A DNA stretch of 64,000 bases from NCBI RefSeq assembly GCF_014164585.1, contig NZ_JACJFM010000012.1:1-64000 (forward strand). The letters run 5' to 3'. Origin of the DNA: Oceanospirillum sediminis. Lineage in GTDB: Bacteria > Pseudomonadota > Gammaproteobacteria > Pseudomonadales > Halomonadaceae. The stretch's first letter is position 1. Each line of letters starts with the position of its first letter. Shown piece after piece: positions 55,388 through 63,703 of the stretch. A model generated the notes under the pieces. That model saw only the letters and a program-made list of their open reading frames with translations, did not search any database and had not been told where the DNA came from. A program made the translations under genes and the position numbers.

Positions 55388-56465
55388 CACTAAGTTTGAT
55401 TTATTGACTGTAGCCAAAACAGAAGGCTCATCCGTATCGGTGCAGAAATATAACCCGGATTCTGAACAGATTTACCTATTTGATAAAGCCAGTATTTATG
55501 CACTGACTGCGGCTTATCATGCCGGTCGGCCTTTACTGGTGCGTGGTGATCCGGGAACGGGTAAAAGCCAGTTAGCCCATGCGGTGGCTGAAGCCATGAA
55601 CTGGCAGCTTCTATCGACAGTTATCACTGCTCATACTGAAATTCAGGATCTTTGGTATCACTTTGATACCGTGAATCGTCTGGGGCATGCTCAGCTGATG
55701 AGTGCTATGCATGGTAGTGTTGATGCAGAGGGGCGGGCAGAGACCTTAAAAGCAGAACTGTCCCCGAATAAGTTTTTAAGCCCTGGCGTGCTCTGGTGGT
55801 CGTATGATTGGCAAAGTGCTTTACGCCATTGCCGAGATTCAGAGCATCGGCAGTATGTGCCAGAGTCTATTCATGGCAAGAAGAATCTGTCCAGAATGAC
55901 AGATCAGGATTTAGAATCCTTAATCCCAGATCCAAAAGGCATTGTGTTACTAATTGATGAGATTGATAAAGCCGATTCTGATTTACCAAACAGCCTGTTA
56001 GAAACATTGGACTGCAAGCGCTTTGAAGTGCCGTGGATTGATGAATCCGTGGGTGGTGCAGAGCAAACCCTTAAGCCTCTGGTGATTATTACCACCAATG
56101 AAGAGCGTCAATTACCACCTGCTTTCTTGCGTCGCTGCTTAGTACTCAACATGAACCTGCCAACAGAAAACACTGAGCTTAAAGCCTTGTTAATTGAGCG
56201 TGGCAAAGCGCATTTCAAGGATGATATTGAACAAGATGCGATGGCACTGGCAGCGGATCAATTGATTAAAGACCGTGAACTGGCAGACAGCTATGGTTAT
56301 AAACCACCAGGTCAGGCGGAGTATCTGGATATTCTGCGAGTGTTACGGCAATTCGATAAATCCGAACAGGTCGAGATGCTGAATGAAATTAAAGACTTTG
56401 CTCTGAGAAAGCACCCAGACCTACCTTTATCCAGTGAGCAGGATGCCCACCATGACCGATCATAG
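55368..56465 (+). CDS. MoxR-type AAA+ ATPase
   Basis: 365 aa. Walker A GDPGTGKS (residues 60-67), Walker B IVLLIDEIDKAD (about 190-201), sensor 1 VIITTNEERQLPPAFLRRC. This is the MoxR branch of AAA+ ATPases, which remodel partner complexes, usually with a von-Willebrand-type protein. AAGGAG lies 11 bases before the ATG, which overlaps the TIR gene. Between Walker A and B it has a ~65-residue insert (ALRHCRDSEHRQYVPESIHGKKNL) typical of a subset of MoxR proteins in conflict systems. It overlaps the next gene by 14 bases. Confidence 0.9.
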   Translation: MPTQTDNTKFDLLTVAKTEGSSVSVQKYNPDSEQIYLFDKASIYALTAAYHAGRPLLVRGDPGTGKSQLAHAVAEAMNWQLLSTVITAHTEIQDLWYHFDTVNRLGHAQLMSAMHGSVDAEGRAETLKAELSPNKFLSPGVLWWSYDWQSALRHCRDSEHRQYVPESIHGKKNLSRMTDQDLESLIPDPKGIVLLIDEIDKADSDLPNSLLETLDCKRFEVPWIDESVGGAEQTLKPLVIITTNEERQLPPAFLRRCLVLNMNLPTENTELKALLIERGKAHFKDDIEQDAMALAADQLIKDRELADSYGYKPPGQAEYLDILRVLRQFDKSEQVEMLNEIKDFALRKHPDLPLSSEQDAHHDRS

Positions 56466-59400
56466 CCGGGCAGACTTGCTTCGATTTCAAAAAGCTGGGT
56501 TAAAAAAAGAGCATCTGGCTACCTCGGTGTGGTTTGAGAAACTGCCAGAGCCTGAAGATAAACTGGCTCTTACCAAGCCTGCAATCACTTTAGACCTTGA
56601 TCAGCTGTCTGATAAATCAAAAAAAGAGGATTCAGCTCAGCCTGAAAAGACGGACGCAACCAATAGGCCACCAGAATATTTTTGGGCATTAGTCGATCAA
56701 ACCACTAAAGCACCGCCACCGCTTGAAGGCGAAGAGATTCCTGATGACTTAAAGGCGTTGCTGAGCAGCGATCCCTTATCGAATGAGGATCAGGTTTATG
56801 CCGACGAGGAACGGCCCGAAAAACAAGCATTAATCCCTTGGTCTCGACTTGGGCCGGTATTACAAGCGGCGCTCAGCACTCAGATTAACAACCAGAAAAC
56901 GGATACCAATAAACTGGTTCGTCAGGTTTCTAAAGGTATATGGCCGGATAAAATCCCGGTCAAAACAAAGCCTCATCTGGCTTCAGCGCTGTTCGTGCTG
57001 GTGCATATTCCAGATGAATTATCACCTTTAAGACACGATATTCACTCACTGTTAGAGAAAATGGAAAAGCAGTGGGGAAAGCAACGGCTTAAACGACAGT
57101 ATGTTCAGGATTATCCCGGCGGATCAGTGGTTGAAATATCCGTTAAGCAAACCAGCTCGCCGTTAAAGCGCGATAGCAGAATATCCAAACCCTGGCGTTT
57201 ACCTGAACCCGGCGCGCCCATTCTGATTATCAGCGATATGGGGTTATACCACCGTTCTCAAACGGTATTACAACAGTGGATAAAGCTCGGGCGTCAATTT
57301 CGCAGTGCTGGTTTTAAACCCACGGTATTAGCGCCTGTCCCGGAAAAATGGCTGCCAAAAGAATTAACCGCATTGTATCAGTGTTTGAGTTGGGACAGAG
57401 GCAGTACGCTTAACCCCGCACCGGGTCGATTTAATCTGGATCAGGTGAGTGAGTTTCGGTCAAAAGCCAGAGAATCTCTGGCCTGTTACCTTCCCGCCAT
57501 TAAGCCTGATATTGAAGCGCAGCAAAAAGCGGCCTTACTTGTAAAACATTGCACCGTGTGTGATACAAGCTGCCCGGAAGATACGGCTAGAAAAGCATTT
57601 TTAACCTGGCTATCGGCTGCGGTTGAAGTGGATGATGTGGATTTAAGGGCGGTAAGGCTGGCTGTGGGTAAGCCTTTGTCTGTGGCTGATGAAGTACTGT
57701 TCTGGCAATCAGAATTAGTAAACAAAGGCTCAAATCTGTGTGTTTACTTATCGCCGGTTCATGAAAAATTAAGAGATCAGCTTCAGCAACAGATCAATCT
57801 GTATCCTAATAAAGCTGTTCAGATATTTAATGCCCTGTCTTCAACTCTGAAAACACAACTGGCGATTGATTATTACGAAGCGTTGCTCTTTTTCAGGCAC
57901 TGTTCAGAGCTATCTGCACAACATCAGCTATTACTGACGGAAGCTGAGCAATATACCCATCGTTTTATTCTGGCTCTGGCAAAAGAGAAATCACCAACCC
58001 CACATGAAGAATATGAAGGCATTCACGAATACAGTCAGAGTATTCTGGATCGACTGGGTCAGAAAGAAAAACAGGGCAATCGCCGATACTCCTACTGGTG
58101 GTCACAGTGGTATAAAAATTTGTCTGCTGAAGATAAAGAGCAGGCTATTCCCGATTGGATCGATAAAAGTGTATTTCAGGCCGTGAACAGTACAGCAAAT
58201 AGTGCTGAATACACAATCAAACTGGCAATTAAAGATAATTATCTGGAGCTTACCGAGGTAGGTGAAAGCACATTGCCTGATAGCCATCAATTAGATGGTT
58301 TAGACCAGCCGTTGTCCAATGCTGATATAAAAACAAACTATGATCAGGTTGTTTACCAGAGATCAGAACAAGGCAAACTCATTGAATCAGAGAACCTGGT
58401 CCTTAAAAAAGGTTTAACCACCAGTTTTCAGTTAGATCGTTTTTCCGAACAATCCTTACAACTCAATATTGGTGATCAGAATCTACGTTTAGCCTCCTTC
58501 AAACGTCCTAACTGGGCTGCCAGCCTGCAATATAAAAACAATCAGGTCTCTGCTGATTTAATTCTGAATAACACCCGTATCCAGGTGCCGCTATCTGGTT
58601 CTGATGTTGTGGACAACAAAGATATTCCGCAATGGGGCATTTCTTTAACGGAACTTGGTTCTCTGATTCAATCCATAGCTGAGGATGAATACGGCCTGTA
58701 CGCGGATCTTAATTTCTTTGGGATTACTCAACGCTTTAGGTGGATTGAACCGGGTACTTTCCTGATGGGTTCCCCGAATGGTGAGTCAGAGCGATATAAT
58801 GATGAGGCCCAACATCAGGTGACTTTAACCCAAGGCTACTGGCTGGCAGATACTTGTGTGACGCAGCAACTCTGGCAAGCAGTTATGGGCGAAAACCCCA
58901 GTAACTTTAAAGGGGAGCAGAATCCGGTTGAAAAGATCAGCTGGTTAGATTGCTGGCAGTTTATCCAGAAGCTTAAAGAGCAATATCCGGCACTACGCTT
59001 AACTTTACCTTCAGAAGCGCAATGGGAATATGCCTGTCGGGCAGGCACTGCCACGCCATTTAGCTTTGGAAGTCAGATTCACTCTGATCAGGCTAATTTT
59101 AATGGTAACTATCCCTATAACGACGGTAAAAAATCAGAATATAGACAAACAACAATCCCGATAAAAAGCCTGCCAGCCAACCCGTGGGGTTTATATGAAA
59201 TGCACGGTAATGTATTGGAGTGGTGTCAGGATAATGACTTACGGGCTTATAAAGCGGATGAAGCAGTAATAGACCCCGGTCAGGAATGTCTGGAAAAGCC
59301 TGATAGCAAAAGTTTTGCTGATCACCCTGTGCGTGGCGGCGGCTTGCAAGACGACGGCCTGTACTGCCGGTCTGCGAGCCGCGTCTGGTACGAGGCGGGC

Positions 59401-59691
59401 GCCCGCCGCTACGACCTGGGTTTCCGGCTGGCGTTAGGTCCTGAGCTACAGCAGGGCGGCGTAGACGCAAAAGGCCGCAAGGTGAGGTTTCAGAGCAGTG
59501 AGCAAGGCGGAGCCGCGAGCAAGCCTGAAACAAGTCGCAGCGGCCCGGATTTTTTAACGGATCACGATGATTTCTTTCGGTTGAGCGAGTCAAAGTTATC
59601 AGAGACGGATACTTTATCGGGCAGTGCAGAACTTAAAGAAAAATTCGGGAAAGGATGGGCTAAATTCTTCAGACGTAACAAGGATAAGTGA
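56452..59691 (+). CDS. Large conflict-system protein with C-terminal SUMF1/FGE domain and DGR-type variable region
   Basis: 1079 aa from the ATG at 56452 (AGGA 8 bases upstream; GTG 18 bases earlier is less good). Residues 1 to about 250 are helical and unrecognised. Residues about 255-300 (PILIISDMGLYHRSQTVLQQWIKLGRQFRSAGFKPTVLAP-like) resemble a degenerate Rossmann/vWA core, the usual partner of MoxR. About 310-760 is helical. Residues about 762-1000 are a SUMF1/FGE C-type-lectin-fold domain (WIEPGTFLMGSP, LPSEAQWEYACRAGT, NPWGLYEMHGNVLEWC, VRGGG). Residues 960-999 are encoded by the variable repeat 59329-59448. A further ~80 charged residues follow it, unlike the second copy, which ends there. 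Confidence 0.85.
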   Translation: MTDHSRADLLRFQKAGLKKEHLATSVWFEKLPEPEDKLALTKPAITLDLDQLSDKSKKEDSAQPEKTDATNRPPEYFWALVDQTTKAPPPLEGEEIPDDLKALLSSDPLSNEDQVYADEERPEKQALIPWSRLGPVLQAALSTQINNQKTDTNKLVRQVSKGIWPDKIPVKTKPHLASALFVLVHIPDELSPLRHDIHSLLEKMEKQWGKQRLKRQYVQDYPGGSVVEISVKQTSSPLKRDSRISKPWRLPEPGAPILIISDMGLYHRSQTVLQQWIKLGRQFRSAGFKPTVLAPVPEKWLPKELTALYQCLSWDRGSTLNPAPGRFNLDQVSEFRSKARESLACYLPAIKPDIEAQQKAALLVKHCTVCDTSCPEDTARKAFLTWLSAAVEVDDVDLRAVRLAVGKPLSVADEVLFWQSELVNKGSNLCVYLSPVHEKLRDQLQQQINLYPNKAVQIFNALSSTLKTQLAIDYYEALLFFRHCSELSAQHQLLLTEAEQYTHRFILALAKEKSPTPHEEYEGIHEYSQSILDRLGQKEKQGNRRYSYWWSQWYKNLSAEDKEQAIPDWIDKSVFQAVNSTANSAEYTIKLAIKDNYLELTEVGESTLPDSHQLDGLDQPLSNADIKTNYDQVVYQRSEQGKLIESENLVLKKGLTTSFQLDRFSEQSLQLNIGDQNLRLASFKRPNWAASLQYKNNQVSADLILNNTRIQVPLSGSDVVDNKDIPQWGISLTELGSLIQSIAEDEYGLYADLNFFGITQRFRWIEPGTFLMGSPNGESERYNDEAQHQVTLTQGYWLADTCVTQQLWQAVMGENPSNFKGEQNPVEKISWLDCWQFIQKLKEQYPALRLTLPSEAQWEYACRAGTATPFSFGSQIHSDQANFNGNYPYNDGKKSEYRQTTIPIKSLPANPWGLYEMHGNVLEWCQDNDLRAYKADEAVIDPGQECLEKPDSKSFADHPVRGGGLQDDGLYCRSASRVWYEAGARRYDLGFRLALGPELQQGGVDAKGRKVRFQSSEQGGAASKPETSRSGPDFLTDHDDFFRLSESKLSETDTLSGSAELKEKFGKGWAKFFRRNKDK
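59329..59448 (+). repeat. DGR-like variable repeat VR1
   Basis: 120 bases that align without gaps to 60488-60607. The first four codons (VRGG), the core CRSA, and the tail (GFRLALGPEL, 30 bases) are identical except for one synonymous change, while codons 5-12 and 17-30 vary. I count 33 differences, 26 at codon positions 1 or 2. This is the pattern of adenine-directed mutagenic homing by a DGR. Confidence 0.8.
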
Positions 59692-59734
59692 TGAAATTCT
59701 GTTTTTTAAATTCATTTAGATACAAGGATGGCCC

Positions 59735-60610
59735 ATGAATCTGCACCCTTTATCCCCACCTGTGTTTCCTATGCCCTGGGCCAATGAATGGGGTGAGGAT
59801 GAATATGGCCTGTGGATGGCGTTCAGCTATCAAGGCCAGCGCTATGCGTTTCGTTGGATTCCACCCGGTAGCTTTACTATGGGATCACCGGAGGATGAAA
59901 CCGGTCGTTCAGATAACGAAACTCAGCAAGGCGTCACTTTTGCTGAAGGCTTCTGGATGGGAGAATTTCCTGTTACACAAGGGTTATATCAGGCGGTGAC
60001 TGGTGACAACCCCAGCCATTTTAACAGTCAGCCACAGAATGAGCTGCTGCCTGTTGAGACGGTAAACTGGCAGGATGCGCAGGCATTTATTCAGGCGTTG
60101 AATCAGTTACACCCGGATCTTAACGTTAACCTGCCGTTAGAGTGTATGTGGGAATATGCCTGTCGGGCAGGCACACAAACCCCTTTCTGGTTTGGCGATC
60201 AGCTGGATCTGTCATGGGTTAATTATGATGGTCAGTGGGGCCTTCGTAAAAAAAACGAGAGCGATAATACTAAAGCGGCGCGCAAACAAACTAATCCGGC
60301 AGGGGATTATCCGCCAAACCCCTGGGGTTTATTTGATATGCATGGCAATGTATTTGAATGGTGCCTGGAGCCATGGCAAGATACATATCCCGTCCAAGAA
60401 AAACCAGTAGCACTAAAAAATGACTGGCTATCGCAGATGGATGCTAGCTTGCAGCATAGTGAGTATGCTGATGAACCACGCTTTTCTGTGCGTGGCGGCT
60501 GTTGGGGCCACTTCGGCCGGGGCTGCCGGTCTGCGTTTCGCCTCGGGATCGGGACGGACGACCGTCATATGCTCCAGGGTTTCCGACTGGCGTTAGGTCC
60601 TGAGCTATAG
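59735..60610 (+). CDS. SUMF1/FGE-like variable protein
   Basis: 291 aa. A single SUMF1/FGE-like domain (RWIPPGSFTMGSPEDE, GFWMGEFPVTQGLYQAV, LPLECMWEYACRAGTQTPFWFG, NPWGLFDMHGNVFEWC, VRGGCW). It is paralogous to the C-terminus of the preceding protein and starts 43 bases after it; AAGGA lies 8 bases before the ATG. Residues 252-291, including the last residue before the stop, are encoded by the variable repeat 60488-60607. The variable residues occupy the face that binds ligand in known DGR C-type-lectin-fold proteins. It probably lacks formylglycine-generating activity and serves as a variable binder. Confidence 0.85.
   Translation: MNLHPLSPPVFPMPWANEWGEDEYGLWMAFSYQGQRYAFRWIPPGSFTMGSPEDETGRSDNETQQGVTFAEGFWMGEFPVTQGLYQAVTGDNPSHFNSQPQNELLPVETVNWQDAQAFIQALNQLHPDLNVNLPLECMWEYACRAGTQTPFWFGDQLDLSWVNYDGQWGLRKKNESDNTKAARKQTNPAGDYPPNPWGLFDMHGNVFEWCLEPWQDTYPVQEKPVALKNDWLSQMDASLQHSEYADEPRFSVRGGCWGHFGRGCRSAFRLGIGTDDRHMLQGFRLALGPEL
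60488..60607 (+). repeat. DGR-like variable repeat VR2
   Basis: 120-base partner of 59329-59448. The stop codon (60608-60610) follows its last codon; VR1 has CAG where VR2 has TAG. A second shared block of 22 bases (59498-59519 and 60645-60666) follows each copy, 50 and 38 bases after the repeat end, and may be part of the homing end signal. Confidence 0.8.
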
Positions 60611-60617
60611 CAGGTGG

Positions 60618-60702
60618 TTTGCCGCCAGGCAAGTTAACAGGCCGGTGAGCAAGGCGGAGCCGCGAGACAGCTAGTTAACGGCCGCCAGCGGCAAAATTTT
60701 TT
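60618..60702 (+). terminator. Inverted repeats and terminator-like hairpin after the SUMF1 gene
   Basis: tttgccgc (60618-60625) and gcggcaaa (about 60688-60695) are inverted across about 60 bases. Within this, gccgccagcggc (60681-60692) forms a 4-bp GC stem followed by aaaatttttt. The block holds shared repeat sequence also found after VR1, so it may be both terminator and DGR-associated hairpin. Confidence 0.5.
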
Positions 60703-60881
60703 ATCCACAAGCCTTTTTTCGAATACGGTATATTATATAAATCAGTCAAACTTATATATGCCCGGATCTGAGTGATCATTTTCGGCTACATAGAAAACCA
60801 AACCGGCTTTTCGGCATATTATAGCTATTTTCCTCCTGTACTATCTGTCAGGTAAAACTGACAAATTACATGGGGGTTTTT

Positions 60882-61769
60882 ATGGCAACGTTTGCAGGTA
60901 TCTGCGCAGTACTTCTATGGGGAGGGCTGGCGCTTCTGGGCAGTATGACGGCCAGTATTCCGGCTTTTCAGTTATTATTTATCTGCTTTTCTATCTCTGC
61001 TGTTATTATGCTGGTGCGCAGAAAGCTATCGGGGGACGCTCTGATGACATTGCCTTCTCTGAGTATCACTGGCTGGCTGGCAGGCATAACCGGATTATTT
61101 GGTTTTCATTTTTTCTACTTTATGGCACTTAAACTGGCACCTGCTATGGAGGTCAGTCTGATTGTTTATCTCTGGCCTCTTTTGCTGACGGTTTTTGTCG
61201 CAAAATCAGGCAGAAGATTACAGGCAACGACAGGAGGTATTCTGGGTTTTACCGGTATCGCTCTGGTTATTATCAACAGCCAGACTTCATCGACGCCATC
61301 ACTGATCGATAGTCAGAATGCCATCTATGGTTACCTGTTTGCCTTCAGCTGTGCGTTTATCTGGTCGGGTTATTCCTGGTATCTGTCCCGGTCGCCAGGC
61401 AAGTCTGATGATATTGGCTGGTTATCAATCGTCGTGGCTGCACTGTCCCTGATCGCCCATAGTCTGTCAGAAGACAGTCATTGGAGCTGGTCGGCGTCAG
61501 AGTGGTTCGGAGCTTTATTGCTGGGGCTGGGACCGGTTGGAGGCGCTTTTTATCTGTGGGATCTGGGAATGCGCAAAGGCAATCAGACTTTGCTGGCCTC
61601 TTTCAGCTTTGCTGCTCCTCTGATTACGGCTATCAGCCTGGCACTGGCCGGTCTGAACGACTGGAGTACAGAGATTATCATTGCACTGGTACTGGTGATG
61701 CTGGGAGCCGGTATTGCCAATTATAGCCCTCGGGAAAGTGATTCTGCTGAGCTACAAAATCAGGTGTGA
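60882..61769 (+). CDS. DMT superfamily (EamA-like) exporter
   Basis: 295 aa from the ATG at 60882 (GGGGGT just upstream); an ATG four codons earlier is the alternative. About ten hydrophobic segments in two EamA repeats (for example FAGICAVLLWGGLALLGSM, FGFHFFYFMALKLAPAMEVSLIVYLWPLL and LGPVGGAFYLWDLGMRKGNQTLLASFSF) match the aromatic-amino-acid/drug-metabolite exporter family (YddG-like). The substrate is not known. It is just past the island, in more typical sequence. Confidence 0.88.
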   Translation: MATFAGICAVLLWGGLALLGSMTASIPAFQLLFICFSISAVIMLVRRKLSGDALMTLPSLSITGWLAGITGLFGFHFFYFMALKLAPAMEVSLIVYLWPLLLTVFVAKSGRRLQATTGGILGFTGIALVIINSQTSSTPSLIDSQNAIYGYLFAFSCAFIWSGYSWYLSRSPGKSDDIGWLSIVVAALSLIAHSLSEDSHWSWSASEWFGALLLGLGPVGGAFYLWDLGMRKGNQTLLASFSFAAPLITAISLALAGLNDWSTEIIIALVLVMLGAGIANYSPRESDSAELQNQV

Positions 61770-62042
61770 GTCGTATTTTGTCGTGAGAGAAAGAAAAATA
61801 CAGGCATCCGGGTGTCCCATATTCCGTTACTGAATACGGGGCATTTTTTATCTGCTTGCGCCCTCTGGCCCTGTTATGCAGCCAGGAAAGTCACTATCGT
61901 ATTGAAGCTCATCACTAAGTCTGCACCGGCTCTTTATATCCGTGGACTCTTGCACCATTCCAACGCTGCACTTTTATTTGTTTTATTTTCATTAACTTGC
62001 TCTAATTATGGGTAATACCTTCCCCATAGCCTGATCAAATGT

Positions 62043-63689
62043 ATGAAATTTCTTGGTAAGCAGACAGTTTTTATCTGGGTTTCTCTTGTTATTCTGGTAC
62101 TGGATAGCCTGTTTATTGCTATTAATTACTGGCAGGACAAAGATGATCTGCAAAGAACACTGGAAATGGAAGGTAAGCGGCTGCAGACCGCATTTCATAT
62201 ATCCCAGCAGATGACTCTGAGTAATATGTCTCAGCTGGCAACCTTCGTCGCCAATGACCCGGAAGTCAGGATGCTTTTTGGTGCCGCAGTCAATGGACTT
62301 GAAAGCCAGGGCTATGACTACGCTTCGGATACGATAGATGAACTGAGAAAACAGCTGTATAACGAAGTTTCTTCAAGCTGGAAAAAGATGACGGAACAGT
62401 ACCATGTCCGCCAGCTGCACTTTCACACCGGTCCCGGTTCCACCAGTTTCCTGCGAGTCCATAAACCCGAAAAATTCGGGGATAATATGGATAACCTCAG
62501 ACACATTATTGTTGATGTAAACCGCGATGGAATTCCCCGTACGGGCCTGGAGCTGGGGCGTATCTATTCCGGGCTAAGAGGTGTCGTTCCGGTATTTGAT
62601 CACCAGATGAATCAGGTGGGCGCTCTGGAAGCAGGTACCTCCTACCGGGCTATTATTCAGCTGTTAAGTGAATCTATTAAGGCCAGCGTGGCGGTCATGA
62701 TGAAGGAGCAACGGGTAGAAGAGGCTACCTGGGTGCGACCTGAAGAAGCGTTAAAAACACACTGCGGCTGCTTTATTGAAGCCAGTTCAGACGACTCTCT
62801 GAAATACCTGATGGCGACAGAGACTCCGTTCAGCCGTCATGATTTTCAACTCAGAACTCAGCTGATTAATACTGATAAAGGGGCTTTTGCTGTTACTCAT
62901 TTTGGGATACAGGATTATATTGGTCAGCGCGATCAGCATACGGAACCTGTGGGACGTGTGTTTCTCTGGTATCCGGCTGATGAACTGCTGAATGACATGG
63001 AAGCGGATACCTGGCTGAATGTGATGATTGCCCTGGTTGGTTTTATTATTCTGGAGGTGATTCTGTATCTGGCGCTTCGTTTTTCCCAGCGCCATCTGCG
63101 CAGGGAAGTACGACGGAGAACCCATGAGGTTGAACAGCTTAATGAGCAGTTAATGCTGCAGGCATCCACAGATGCGCTAACCGGGCTGTATAATCGCCGT
63201 TTTCTGACCCAGCGTTTTGAAGAAGAGTTTGAGCGGGCTAAGCGCAAAGATATTCCCTTATCAATGGTTATTCTGGATCTGGATCACTTCAAACAGATCA
63301 ACGATACCTACGGCCACAGTACCGGAGATCAGGTGCTGAAACAGGTGGGAAGTTACCTGAAATCAATGTCCCGAAAATACGATGTTGCAGCTCGCTATGG
63401 TGGTGAAGAGTTCTGTGTACTGTTGCCTGGTTGTGATCAGCAAACAGCCCTGAACTTTGCCGAAAGGTTGTGTACAGGTTTCAGAAAGACCATTGCTATT
63501 GAAGAGGGTAATACCCGACAAGCGGTTACCTGTAGTGTCGGCGTTTGTGAGAAGCACTACGCCACATCAGCAGATCAGTTGCTCAGTCTGGCCGATGCCG
63601 CCCTGTATGCGGCGAAACAACAGGGCCGTGACCGGGTCGTTGTTTATGAAAAACGTCCGGTCAGAAAGGGGACGAAGGTTGATGCCTGA
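62043..63689 (+). CDS. Membrane diguanylate cyclase with Cache-like sensor
   Basis: 548 aa. Membrane segments at about residues 8-28 and 323-344 enclose a ~290-residue periplasmic sensor of the Cache type (ISQQMTLSNMSQLATFVANDPEVRMLF, GRIYSGLRGVVPVFD). The cytoplasmic C-terminus is a GGDEF domain with the active GGEEF (453-457) and an inhibitory I-site RKYD (444-447). It synthesises c-di-GMP and is likely subject to product inhibition. The stimulus is unknown. The gene stands alone. Confidence 0.9.
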   Translation: MKFLGKQTVFIWVSLVILVLDSLFIAINYWQDKDDLQRTLEMEGKRLQTAFHISQQMTLSNMSQLATFVANDPEVRMLFGAAVNGLESQGYDYASDTIDELRKQLYNEVSSSWKKMTEQYHVRQLHFHTGPGSTSFLRVHKPEKFGDNMDNLRHIIVDVNRDGIPRTGLELGRIYSGLRGVVPVFDHQMNQVGALEAGTSYRAIIQLLSESIKASVAVMMKEQRVEEATWVRPEEALKTHCGCFIEASSDDSLKYLMATETPFSRHDFQLRTQLINTDKGAFAVTHFGIQDYIGQRDQHTEPVGRVFLWYPADELLNDMEADTWLNVMIALVGFIILEVILYLALRFSQRHLRREVRRRTHEVEQLNEQLMLQASTDALTGLYNRRFLTQRFEEEFERAKRKDIPLSMVILDLDHFKQINDTYGHSTGDQVLKQVGSYLKSMSRKYDVAARYGGEEFCVLLPGCDQQTALNFAERLCTGFRKTIAIEEGNTRQAVTCSVGVCEKHYATSADQLLSLADAALYAAKQQGRDRVVVYEKRPVRKGTKVDA

Positions 63690-63703
63690 CGACCGTTTAT
63701 GCT

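Noticed and set aside
59735-60610. Formylglycine-generating enzyme activity for the SUMF1 protein
   Set aside because: The active-site end of the domain is the hypervariable segment, and no sulfatase is nearby, so an enzymatic role is unlikely.
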